DNA from: Collinsella sp.
GTDB lineage: Bacteria; Actinomycetota; Coriobacteriia; Coriobacteriales; Coriobacteriaceae
Assembly (NCBI GenBank): GCA_018382125.1
Contig: JAGZQO010000034.1
Location: forward strand, 1 to 35,346
DNA length: 35,346 nt
Direction of reading: 5' to 3'
Positions 26,099 through 33,443 of this stretch are shown here, piece by piece. Below the pieces are notes generated by a model. The model saw only the letters and a list, made by a program, of their open reading frames with translations, made no database searches and was not told the origin of the DNA. Every line of letters begins with the position of its first letter. Within the stretch, counting starts at the first letter, position 1. The position numbers were made by a program, and so were the translations under genes.

Positions 26099-26992
26099 CT
26101 AGAGCAAGGTGACGCTAAAGCTGCGTTTATCGGTAGCGCCGGGGGCCAAGGTGATGGTGTTGACCTTGTGCTCAAAGACGTCGTCCTCGGTGGACATGGT
26201 GGTGTGACCGGTCCAAGGCTCGAGCGCCACAAACGGGGCGTCGTTGGCGGCAGACCACACGCCGATGTACTTAAAGCCCTCAAAGTCGATCTTGACGCCG
26301 TGGCCCGACTTGCGGCCGCGCAGCGTGAGCGTGGAGCCCGGGGTATCGGTGAACATGATGGCGTCGTTATCGAAGCTGCGGTGCGTGATGGGCAGCACGT
26401 CCGAGTTATCGGGAGCCTTGTAGCTACCCTCGAACGTCATGAGGCCATCGGGCGTGATGATGGGGGCCTCGTTGGTCCAAGCCTCGGTAAATGCCAGCTC
26501 GTAATCCTCGAACGCCTCGTCCTCGGCACCGGGAGCAGGTACGTTAAATGCGGGGTGGCCGCCCACCGAGAACGGCAGGTCCACGTCGCCGGTATTGGTG
26601 ACGGCAAAGGTCTGGGTAAGTGTGGCGTCACCAGTCAGGGCATAGGTCATGTTGAGCTTAAAGTGGAACGGAAAGGCCTTGAGCGACTCGAGCGTGTCGG
26701 TGATCTCGTACGTTACCGAGGAGCCGTCCTCCGAAACCTCGACCAGCTTGTGCTCGACGATGCGCGCGAGGCCGTGGCGCGGCATCTCGCAGGTGCCAGC
26801 CGCAGACGTCGCCGTGTTGTTGCGCAGCGAGCCCACAATGGGGAACAGGATGGGCGCATGCTTGCCCCAAAAGGCGGGGTCGCCCTGCCACAGATACTCG
26901 TTGCCGTTGAGGGCAAGGCTCGTGAGCTGGGCGCCCATGGAATCGATGGCCGCGGTGAGGCTGCCGCGCTTGATGGTAGTGACGGTAGACAT
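26099..26992 (-). CDS. aldose 1-epimerase family protein (LacX/YihR-like)
   Basis: A cytoplasmic beta-sandwich enzyme, 297 aa, of the galactose mutarotase superfamily. Visible motifs are ISL-type strand YLWQGDPAFWGKHAPILFPIVG, the RHGLAR block, SVGGHPAFNVP with the catalytic His, and WTGHTT near the end. The short form and the HAPILFP motif fit the LacX-like subgroup rather than classic GalM, so the sugar substrate is uncertain. The ATG at 26992 has GGAGGAAG upstream. It stands alone between unrelated genes; R1 copy B may end its transcript. Stop is TAG. Confidence 0.85.
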   Translation of the reverse strand: MSTVTTIKRGSLTAAIDSMGAQLTSLALNGNEYLWQGDPAFWGKHAPILFPIVGSLRNNTATSAAGTCEMPRHGLARIVEHKLVEVSEDGSSVTYEITDTLESLKAFPFHFKLNMTYALTGDATLTQTFAVTNTGDVDLPFSVGGHPAFNVPAPGAEDEAFEDYELAFTEAWTNEAPIITPDGLMTFEGSYKAPDNSDVLPITHRSFDNDAIMFTDTPGSTLTLRGRKSGHGVKIDFEGFKYIGVWSAANDAPFVALEPWTGHTTMSTEDDVFEHKVNTITLAPGATDKRSFSVTLL

Positions 26993-27071
26993 GCTACTTC
27001 CTCCAAAAGTAAACAATAGTGTCGAGGGCTATTGTCCCACTCTTGGCGGCGGGGTTGAGCGACAGGCGCAG

Positions 27072-27941
27072 TTATTGAGCAATAGCGTAAAGGTCAAACC
27101 CGCCCTGCGGAGTGCTATCGACCGTATCGGGCGCCTGCGAGTTAAAGCTCACGGGAACCATGCGCTTTGAGGCGCGGAAGCGCGTGCCGTCGGTGGCGAC
27201 GGGCGGTTCGTCGACGGTGAGCTCGTAGTCGCCGGGCTTGAGCTCGATGCCGTCACCAGCGGAATTGACGTATTGATACTCGTCAATCGTCTGCCCTTTG
27301 AGCGTACGCCCCACGATGTGGATGAGCATTTGGCTGTCGCCACGCGCGGTGTCCCACATCGCGCCGTCCTTGACCTCGACCGACACATGTACCGAGCGCG
27401 TGCGGCTGAGCGATTGCTCGACAGACATCTCGACCTTGGCGGCGTCTTGACGCTGCTGCTCGACATGGCTCCAAACGCTACCGATTGCCGAGCAGGCGAT
27501 AACGCCGGCCATGAAGGCGATGAGGATGGGGCCGAGCGGAGAACGGCGGCCCGCGTCTTCCTCACGAGCCAGGTCGGGGCGATGTGTGGGCGCAGGCGCC
27601 TGGGCGCCTTGCGCGGGCACGTCGAGAATGCTGAAGGATGCCGTGCTGTCGGGGTCGATGGTGTGACGCGGCTGCGGGATCTTTGCCGGCGAGATGGACA
27701 TGTCCGCCGGCTCACCGAGTGTGGCCGTGGCATCGGCCTTAGCCTCATCGGCCTCGGCTTGGGCCCAAGCCTGCTCAAAGGTCAGGGGCTCGGCGGCATC
27801 GGAGGCGGCATCAGGCTCGACAGCGGCATCGTTGCCGGTCTCGTCCTCGTCGCTCGACACGTCACGCGACGCGGGCTCGTCCCACTCCTCGTCCGGAGCC
27901 TCGCCCTCGCTATACCACCATTCAAAGTTATCGATATCCAT
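27072..27941 (-). CDS. membrane-anchored protein with extracellular PGDY domain
   Basis: 289 aa, function unknown. A long acidic, Ala-rich cytosolic N-terminus (1-130) is followed by one transmembrane helix (~135-157, PLGPILIAFMAGVIACSAIGSVW) and an outside domain of ~130 residues. That domain has RSVHVSVEVKDG, SQMLIHIVG, GIELKPGDYELTV (PGDY 236-239) and PPVATDGTRF. The same pattern, R/KPGDY followed by PxAxDGT, occurs in the protein at 32250-33299. The arrangement resembles a membrane sensor or anchor, but nothing shows its role. Stop is TAA. Confidence 0.7.
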   Translation of the reverse strand: MDIDNFEWWYSEGEAPDEEWDEPASRDVSSDEDETGNDAAVEPDAASDAAEPLTFEQAWAQAEADEAKADATATLGEPADMSISPAKIPQPRHTIDPDSTASFSILDVPAQGAQAPAPTHRPDLAREEDAGRRSPLGPILIAFMAGVIACSAIGSVWSHVEQQRQDAAKVEMSVEQSLSRTRSVHVSVEVKDGAMWDTARGDSQMLIHIVGRTLKGQTIDEYQYVNSAGDGIELKPGDYELTVDEPPVATDGTRFRASKRMVPVSFNSQAPDTVDSTPQGGFDLYAIAQ

Positions 27942-28027
27942 ACGGGGCGCCCCTTAGGCCTCGCAAATAAACACTTGCTAGCCTTATACCCCCAGACAGC
28001 ACCGAAGCTCACCCGCGCCGGACACGA

Positions 28028-28092
28028 AAACCGTCACAACATTCGACGCTTTTCCTCGATTTCGAGATTTTCATCGAATGTTGTGACGGTTT
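28028..28092. repeat. 19-bp inverted repeat with nested hairpin in the MFS upstream region
   Basis: AAACCGTCACAACATTCGA (28028-28046) and its exact complement (28074-28092) flank a 27-base spacer that itself holds CTCGA-TT-TCGAG (28055-28066). It lies between divergent genes (27942-28201), which hold no other gene. It could be a two-site operator, a cruciform or a mobile repeat. Confidence 0.75.
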
Positions 28093-28110
28093 AGGCGGCA
28101 GCCACGCCGC

Positions 28111-28145
28111 GAATGTGACAAAGAGACTGTCCCTTTGTCACATTC
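28111..28145. repeat. R3 palindrome, copy 2
   Basis: GAATGTGACAAAGAGAC and GTCCCTTTGTCACATTC around one central base, one mismatch in 17 pairs. It differs from copy 1 by CC to GT in the left arm and GG to AC in the right, so pairing is kept. Confidence 0.85.
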
Positions 28146-28201
28146 TGTTAGAGTTGCAGGGATTGAATCCCGCTTATTCACGCGACATTGGAGTGACAAC
28201 C

Positions 28202-29443
28202 TTGACCGCCGCAACCACGCCAAAAAGTAAGTCAACCGCCGCCGCGCTCTCCCCCGCGCGCACCAAGCTCTGCCTGGCGCTGCTCGTGTTGTTAGGCTTT
28301 TCGCTCGGCTGTTCGGAGTTCGTGGTCATCGGCATCGAAAGTGACTTGGCGACGGAACTCGGCGTATCGCTTGCCACCGCAGGCCAACTTATTAGCGTGT
28401 TCGCACTGATCTACGCTATCGCGACGCCGGTGCTCGCGCTCAGCACGGGGCGCTTCCGTCGTTACCAACTGCTCGTGTGCTATAGCATCGTCTTTGTGCT
28501 CGGCAATCTGGTCATGGCGCTGGCACCCAACTTTCAAGTGCTGTTCGCCTCGCGCATCATCTTGGGCTCCGTCTCGGGCGCACTGCTCGCCGTGGGCGTG
28601 ACGTATATCCCCGAGCTGCTGTCCCCGCAGCAGACCTCACTCGCCATCTCGGTGGTGTACGGCGCGTTTTCCGTGGCAATGGTCTTTGTCACTTCGATCG
28701 GCAAGTTTGTGGCCGACACGCTCGACTGGCACGTGGCCATGTACGGCACGCTGACCTTTGCCGTTCTGATCTGCGGAGCGCTCGTGATGTTTATGCCGCG
28801 CGCTGGGCAAACCGACGAGCCCGCCACCTTTCGCGAGCAGGCGGGTCTGCTACGCGAGCCGAGCATCGTCACCGGCATGCTCATCTTTTTGTTTGGCGTG
28901 GGGTCGGTCTACGTTTTCTATGGCTACGTGACGCCTTATCTTGAGCAGGTGCTGGGCATGGGCACGGTCGAAGCCAGTACCACGCTCATGGCCTACGGCG
29001 TGTTCTGCCTGATCTCGAACATCCTGGGCGGATGGATCGATGCGCGCTTTGGCATGAAGGCGCTGCTTGTGACGTTCGTGCTGCAGGCTGCGGCGTTACT
29101 CGGGCTGTTTGCTGTGGGCGGCACCATGCCGCTCGCGCTGGCCTTTGTCTTTAGCTTGGCGCTGCTCATGTACTTGTTCTCGGTGTCGTGCATCACGCAC
29201 TTCATGGACGTGGCACGCAGCCGCCATCCCAAGTCGATGGTACTCGCAAGTTCGGTTGAGCCCATGGCGTTTAACGTCGGCATCTCGTTTGGCACCGCAG
29301 TGGGCGGCGCCGTGGTAAGCAGCATTGGCATTGCGCACGTAGGCGCAGTGGGTGCCGCGTTCTCGCTTGTGGCCTGGGTGCTTACGCTGGTGACGATTAA
29401 ATTGGCTCACTGGGAGCGCAGGCGGGCAAGGGCGCAGGCGTAG
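28202..29443 (+). CDS. MFS transporter (AraJ/drug-efflux type)
   Basis: A 12-helix major facilitator of the DHA1-like group, 413 aa, in the plasma membrane. The N-terminal GFSLGCSEFVVIGIESDLATELGVSLATAGQLISVFALIYAIATP matches the AraJ/YdhP branch; the motif between helices 2 and 3 is STGRFRR, and motif C-like glycines occur in helix 5. The substrate is unknown; drug, sugar or nucleoside export are all seen in the group. I chose the TTG at 28202, 8 bases after GGAG, over a GTG at 28193 and the open frame to 28115, which runs through a palindrome. Stop is TAG. Confidence 0.88.
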   Translation: MTAATTPKSKSTAAALSPARTKLCLALLVLLGFSLGCSEFVVIGIESDLATELGVSLATAGQLISVFALIYAIATPVLALSTGRFRRYQLLVCYSIVFVLGNLVMALAPNFQVLFASRIILGSVSGALLAVGVTYIPELLSPQQTSLAISVVYGAFSVAMVFVTSIGKFVADTLDWHVAMYGTLTFAVLICGALVMFMPRAGQTDEPATFREQAGLLREPSIVTGMLIFLFGVGSVYVFYGYVTPYLEQVLGMGTVEASTTLMAYGVFCLISNILGGWIDARFGMKALLVTFVLQAAALLGLFAVGGTMPLALAFVFSLALLMYLFSVSCITHFMDVARSRHPKSMVLASSVEPMAFNVGISFGTAVGGAVVSSIGIAHVGAVGAAFSLVAWVLTLVTIKLAHWERRRARAQA

Positions 29444-29488
29444 ATGCGATACTCGAGCTCGATGATGGCGATCGAAAGGAAACCGCAT

Positions 29489-29527
29489 ATGCAACGTGTA
29501 CTGTTTATCTGCCATGGGAATATTTGA
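29489..29527 (+). pseudogene. truncated low-molecular-weight protein tyrosine phosphatase (first 12 codons only)
   Basis: ATG behind AAAGGA encodes MQRVLFICHGNI and then TGA. VLFICHGNICRSPMAE is the signature of LMW-PTP phosphatases, and CxxGNxCRS is the phosphate loop. Identity stops inside that loop, after the Ile codon and perhaps TTG, and the next bases lead into a terminator and the accessory segment. Start and ribosome site are intact, so this is a gene broken by insertion or deletion. The next codons do not encode RSPMAE, so a point mutation is excluded. Confidence 0.75.
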
Positions 29528-29529
29528 CT

Positions 29530-29570
29530 AAAGGAGCAAACCGCCTCGTAAATGAGTGGTTTGCCCTTTT
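29530..29570 (+). terminator. terminator hairpin after the MFS gene and phosphatase stub
   Basis: AAAGGAGCAAACC (29530-29542) pairs with GGTTTGCCCTTTT (29558-29570), one mismatch and a wobble, with an A/T-rich 3' side. It can work in both directions, for the MFS gene and for the convergent regulator gene. Confidence 0.75.
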
Positions 29571-29622
29571 CATCTTGCTGCTATGCAACTTTTTCACAAC
29601 TTTTGAGTGTTGGAATTCGCCC

Positions 29623-29958
29623 CTAGCCGCGTCTTTTAGCCATCGCATCCCGCAGCGCCCGAAGCACTTCGATTGCCACGGGCAGCTCGTCGACCTCGAA
29701 CGAATCCAGGATCTCTCGCACCTCTAACGAAAACGTCGACTTATCAGGCCTCGGCTCGTCGGACAGCAGCGCGTCGGCGCCGACCGAAAGCTCCTCGGCA
29801 ATCTTCGATAGCACGGGCAGGCTCAGCTTAGTGTTTCCGGTCTCGATATGGCTCATATGCGTGACGGAGATGCCGACCTTTCCTGCCAGCGCCTCCTGCG
29901 ACATCCCGCAGGCCTTACGGTACCGCCGTATGCGTTGGCCTATTTCGAAATACTTCAC
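29623..29958 (-). CDS. XRE-family HTH transcriptional regulator
   Basis: 111 aa. An N-terminal Cro/CI-type HTH (IGQRIRRYRKACGMSQEALAGKVGISVTHMSHIETGNTKLSLPVLSKIAEELSVGADALL) is followed by a ~40-residue helical tail (SLEVREILDSFEVDELPVAIEVLRALRDAM). The start is set at the GTG at 29958, with GGTGAT upstream, because the ATG at 29973 lies inside a palindrome that looks like its own operator. It is divergent from the envelope cassette and is the obvious candidate to control it. Stop is TAG. Confidence 0.85.
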   Translation of the reverse strand: MKYFEIGQRIRRYRKACGMSQEALAGKVGISVTHMSHIETGNTKLSLPVLSKIAEELSVGADALLSDEPRPDKSTFSLEVREILDSFEVDELPVAIEVLRALRDAMAKRRG

Positions 29959-29967
29959 ACTATCACC

Positions 29968-30003
29968 GCCCATACGAATCAATCTGACTTGAATCGTATG
30001 GGC
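29968..30003. promoter_or_regulatory. inverted repeat, probable operator of the XRE regulator
   Basis: GCCCATACGAATCAA (29968-29982) and TTGAATCGTATGGGC (29989-30003) match at 14 of 15 positions around 6 bases. A TATAAT (plus, 30017) and an overlapping TATACT (minus, 30020..30015) lie beside it, so one site could control both directions. Confidence 0.65.
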
Positions 30004-30085
30004 ATTTCTCTGCAAGTATAATAAACTGTAGGGGCTAATTATTGCCTATGTAGTTCAATTATGAGCAATAGTCAGCATTCCGAAA

Positions 30086-30110
30086 ACGGGTGCGCCGAAG
30101 GCGCACCCGT
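30086..30110 (+). other. strong hairpin in the leader of the first cassette gene
   Basis: ACGGGTGCGCC-GAA-GGCGCACCCGT, an 11-bp perfect stem, 25 bases before the gene at 30135. No T-run follows, so it is a leader structure rather than a classic terminator. Confidence 0.55.
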
Positions 30111-30134
30111 ATATCGAGGAGAAGGGTAAAGGCC

Positions 30135-30938
30135 GTGGGGGAACAAACGGCAGATCTGCTGGCGGGAATCACGACCGCGCACGACCTGATGCATCGCGTG
30201 GTCAATCTGCAAAATCGCATCAACCAACTGACCACGCAGTTCTCGCAAAAGACAGCAAGGAAGACCAAGCGGCACCCCGTGCTCTATGCCATAGCCGGTT
30301 TCCTCATCGCCTTCACGCTCATCACGAGCACGCCGCTCTGCGCGCTCACGTATCCGTTCTCCCTCCCGTTCTACGCGACCGGAGGACCGGACCTCCAAAG
30401 GGACGTCTGGAATGCCATAAACCTGATCGTCTCCGCCGTCATCGGCGTGGTCCTCTACCTGGTCATCGCCAAGGCGGCCGACACGTCCCGCGCCCGCCGC
30501 AACGTCTATATCGACAACAACAACGCCGTGGTCGACGCAAATAACCAGGCGCTCGCGCAGAGCATCGAGCAAACCAAGCAGGAGATCTTCACCGTGTAGC
30601 AACGTTGGGCGGCAGAGGTCGCGCCGTGGTACCCCATGGACTATGACAACACCGCAGCCGTCGACTTCTTCCTCTCCGCCGTGCGCAACCATCGCGCCAC
30701 CACCGTGCAGGAGATGGTGAACCTCTACGAGACCGAGATGGACCAGCGACGCACGGAGGCGGGGCAGCAGGAGATGCTCAACCAGCAGCGCATCGGCAAC
30801 ATGCTCCAGATCGGCAACCTCTTTATGCAGGGGCAGATTCTCAACCAGGCCCAGCAGATCAACGCGAACACCGCAAGCACGAGCAGGAACGTCGATTGGA
30901 TCGCGCGCGATGTGTTCGGCAAACGCAACGGACTGTAA
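30135..30938 (+). pseudogene. two-TM coiled-coil membrane protein, paralogue 1, interrupted by an in-frame TAG
   Basis: 267 codons plus stop, homologous along its length to the intact gene at 34326-35114. It starts at a GTG (30135) behind GAGAAGGG. A TAG at 30597-30599 replaces the Gln codon (CAG) found at residue 154 of the paralogue. After it, 112 codons continue in frame to TAA with no other lesion and high identity (for example RNHRATTVQEMVNLYETEM is the same). Either a recent nonsense mutation or read-through of UAG. As terminated, the 154-aa product keeps both membrane helices but loses the C-terminal half. I do not recognise the family. Confidence 0.75.
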
Positions 30939-30986
30939 CCGGCCGATTTAACGAAAACGTAAACCCAAAAGAAAGGAAAAGGGAAG

Positions 30987-32201
30987 ATGAAATCAACGAC
31001 ATGGAAAAGAGGGGTGCTGACCCTCGCGGGCGTGTTCGCCCTGTGCGTAGCACTGCTGTCCGGCGCGCGCGGCGCCTATGCCGAGGAAATCAGCGGCAAC
31101 GGCTGGACGCTCAACGACGGCGTGCTCACGTTGACGGCGGACATCCCCACGGCAACCACATATGACTGGACGCAGTACGCCTCGCAGATCACAGAGGTCA
31201 AGGTTGCCGAGGGCGTCACGGAAATCCCCGGCACCGCGTTCGCCTCGTACGGTAGCGTCCAGTACAGCAACCTGCATAAGGTGACGCTGTCCTCCACGGT
31301 GAAGACCATCAGGGTCTCCGCATTCGCGGACAACCCTAGCCTCACCGAGGTCCATCTGAACGATGGGCTGGAGCGCGTGTGGAACTGCGCGTTCCAGAAT
31401 GCGGGATTCACCGAGATCAAGCTGCCCGCAAACGTCGACTGGCATTCCGATGTCTTCGTCTACTGCAAGAAGCTCACCTCGGTGACCATTCCCTCCGGTT
31501 CCACATGGGGCGGCGGCGGCAACGCGCAGTTCTACGGCTGCACCAGCCTTGAGAACGTGCATGTCGAGGAGGGCGTGACCGAGATCCCCGACCAGTTCCT
31601 CAACCAATGCGACAGCCTCAAGAATGTCTGGATCCCCAAATCCGTCACGGCCATCCATTCGACGCCCATTCTCAACTGCCACATCATCGGCTACAAGGGG
31701 ACCGAGGCGGAGCGCTATGCGAAGTGGCGTCAGGAGGTCGGCGTGAACACCGTTGAGTTCCATGCCATCGACGGCGACGCGCACGAAGGTACTTGGAAGG
31801 TCACGACCCCCGCGACCTGCACCGCGCCCGGGCAGGAGCAGCTGACATGCGATATCTGCAGGGCCGTCCAGACGCGCGAGATCGCGGCGACCGACCACAC
31901 ATGGAACAAGGGCACCGTGACTACCGAGCCCACCGCGACGAAGGAGGGCGTGCGCACCTACACCTGCACCAAATGCGGCGCCACCAAGACCGAGACCGTC
32001 GCCGCCCTCGGGACGTCGACCGAGCAGAAAAAGCAAGCGCAGGCAAACGGCTCGAATGGCTCGAACGCAAAAACCGATGCCAAGAACGGCGAGCTGCCCA
32101 AGACGGGTGACAACATCCTCCCCTTCCTCGCAACGCTCGCAGTATCCTTGGCGCTCATCTCGGCCGGCGTCTTCATGGAGCGCATGCGCGCCTCAAAGTA
32201 A
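30987..32201 (+). CDS. secreted BspA-like leucine-rich-repeat protein with LPxTG anchor
   Basis: 404 aa, cell-surface. Signal peptide 1-32 (basic start, hydrophobic core, AYA cleavage). Residues ~70-245 are LRR_5/BspA-type repeats (VAEGVTEIPGTAF, LHKVTLSSTVKTIRVSAFADNPSLTEV, SLKNVWIPKSVTAI). Then two small Cys-pair modules, TCDICRAVQTREIAATDHTW and YTCTKCGATKTETVAALG, follow, and a Ser/Asn/Lys linker. The C-terminus is a sortase signal LPKTGD (370-375), a hydrophobic helix and a basic tail. Such proteins often mediate adhesion. No sortase gene is in the window. The ATG at 30987 has AAGGGAAG immediately upstream. Stop is TAA. Confidence 0.88.
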   Translation: MKSTTWKRGVLTLAGVFALCVALLSGARGAYAEEISGNGWTLNDGVLTLTADIPTATTYDWTQYASQITEVKVAEGVTEIPGTAFASYGSVQYSNLHKVTLSSTVKTIRVSAFADNPSLTEVHLNDGLERVWNCAFQNAGFTEIKLPANVDWHSDVFVYCKKLTSVTIPSGSTWGGGGNAQFYGCTSLENVHVEEGVTEIPDQFLNQCDSLKNVWIPKSVTAIHSTPILNCHIIGYKGTEAERYAKWRQEVGVNTVEFHAIDGDAHEGTWKVTTPATCTAPGQEQLTCDICRAVQTREIAATDHTWNKGTVTTEPTATKEGVRTYTCTKCGATKTETVAALGTSTEQKKQAQANGSNGSNAKTDAKNGELPKTGDNILPFLATLAVSLALISAGVFMERMRASK

Positions 32202-32249
32202 TTTCTCAAGAGCGAACAGACATCACGGAGGAAGGAAGCGGGATAAGAG

Positions 32250-33299
32250 ATGGCTGACAGATCCGGCAAAAAGAAGCGGGCGGCACTGTGGGTGGTGATA
32301 GGTATCGCGGCGGCGGTCGCCATCTGCTGCGGAGGCGCCTATCTATATCTCTCGGCGCAGGTGTCCAAGACCTACAGCGTTCCCCTCGTCGTAAACGCCG
32401 AAGGGCTTGACACGCGAAAGGGCACGAAGATCACCATCCATGCCACCGGAAAGGACTCCTCGGGCAACAGTGTGGACAGCGTGTTCCACGCGGGGTCGGA
32501 CTCTTCGGACATCGCCCTCAGGCCGGGAGATTACCGCCTTGCGATCGAGGCGTCACCCATCGCGGCGGACGGAACCATCTACGACACCAAGGGCGCGTCC
32601 ACGAAGGTCAGCATCGACAAGGACGGCAAAGTCAACGTCAAGAAGGAAATCACCATCAAGCCTGTCCCCGCAGAAGAGGTGACGGACGCGCAGATCGATG
32701 CGGCATATAAGGCAGCAAAGGACAGCGGCATAAGCTCGTCAAAGCTCGACAAGCTCAAAGAGAAGGCACAAAAGCGCAGGGACGACGCCGTGGCAGCCAA
32801 GAAGGCCGAGGAAGAGAAAAAGACCGACGAGGCGAATAAGAGCACCGAGGCGAGCACTTCCGAGAGCGAGCAGACGTCAACGGACCAGGCATCCAGCGGT
32901 GGCCATTCGTTCACGACCGACTACTTCTACGTGGACGTGCCGTCCGATTGGAAGCAGAACGAGTGGAGCGTGACCAAGCTAGACGACCACACGTGGCAGA
33001 TTTCGCACAAACCGGCCAACGACTACGGCGGCGCAATCTGCATCGCCGTTGCGAAAGATAACCCGTGGCCGGTATACGGCACGCAGGAACTCGGCGCGAC
33101 CGGCACCGGACTGAACGTATATGTCGGCAACGGGGCGGGAGACGGCCTGGAGAAGTATCTGACGATCGGGCTCACCAAGTCATGGGACCCGAACGATCCC
33201 AACTCCGTCCGCGGCGACGGCATGACGAACTCCCAATTCCAGGATCAGCTCAACGCGAGAGAGTGGCTCAAGGCACAGCAGGAAAGCCAACAACAATAA
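32250..33299 (+). CDS. membrane-anchored protein with PGDY domain, coiled coil and C-terminal secreted domain
   Basis: 349 aa, unknown function. A basic start, one N-terminal helix (~12-35) and an outside PGDY domain (~40-138: VPLVVNAEGL, ITIHATGKD, DIALRPGDYRLAIE, PIAADGTIYDT) resemble the protein at 27072-27941. Then comes a Lys/Glu/Ala coiled coil (~145-200), a Ser/Thr linker, and a final domain from ~219 (FTTDYFYVDVPSDWKQNEWSV...GGAICIAVAKDN), of a type often seen on secreted proteins of this class of bacteria. GGAGGAAGG precedes the ATG by about 13 bases. Stop is TAA. Confidence 0.75.
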   Translation: MADRSGKKKRAALWVVIGIAAAVAICCGGAYLYLSAQVSKTYSVPLVVNAEGLDTRKGTKITIHATGKDSSGNSVDSVFHAGSDSSDIALRPGDYRLAIEASPIAADGTIYDTKGASTKVSIDKDGKVNVKKEITIKPVPAEEVTDAQIDAAYKAAKDSGISSSKLDKLKEKAQKRRDDAVAAKKAEEEKKTDEANKSTEASTSESEQTSTDQASSGGHSFTTDYFYVDVPSDWKQNEWSVTKLDDHTWQISHKPANDYGGAICIAVAKDNPWPVYGTQELGATGTGLNVYVGNGAGDGLEKYLTIGLTKSWDPNDPNSVRGDGMTNSQFQDQLNAREWLKAQQESQQQ

Positions 33300-33307
33300 G
33301 TTGCATA

Positions 33308-33362
33308 GGGACAAGCCGAACGGCTCCGGAATCTTTACCGGGGCAGTCGTTCGACTTGCCCC
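33308..33362 (+). terminator. imperfect hairpin between cassette genes
   Basis: GGGACAAGCCGAACG (33308-33322) pairs with CGTTCGACTTGCCCC (33348-33362) at 13 of 15 positions, 9 bases after a stop codon. There is only a weak T-rich tail, so termination may be partial. Confidence 0.4.
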
Positions 33363-33443
33363 CTTCCCATCAAAGCCGACGGGAAAGCATCGAGCAACAA
33401 GCTAAATCGACAAAGCAAGCGAACGCAAAAGGAGAAAACAACC

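Noticed and set aside
29489..29548. TGA after CHGNI read as selenocysteine at the position of the second Cys of the phosphatase loop
   Set aside because: The following codons (LKEQTAS then stop) do not match RSPMAE, so the gene is truncated, not recoded.
30597..30599. TAG as pyrrolysine
   Set aside because: TAG ends at least 18 normal genes in this window and no pyl genes are seen.
30636..30938. A separate gene starting at the ATG after the TAG in paralogue 1
   Set aside because: No ribosome site at proper spacing; the sequence is the aligned C-terminal half of the paralogue.
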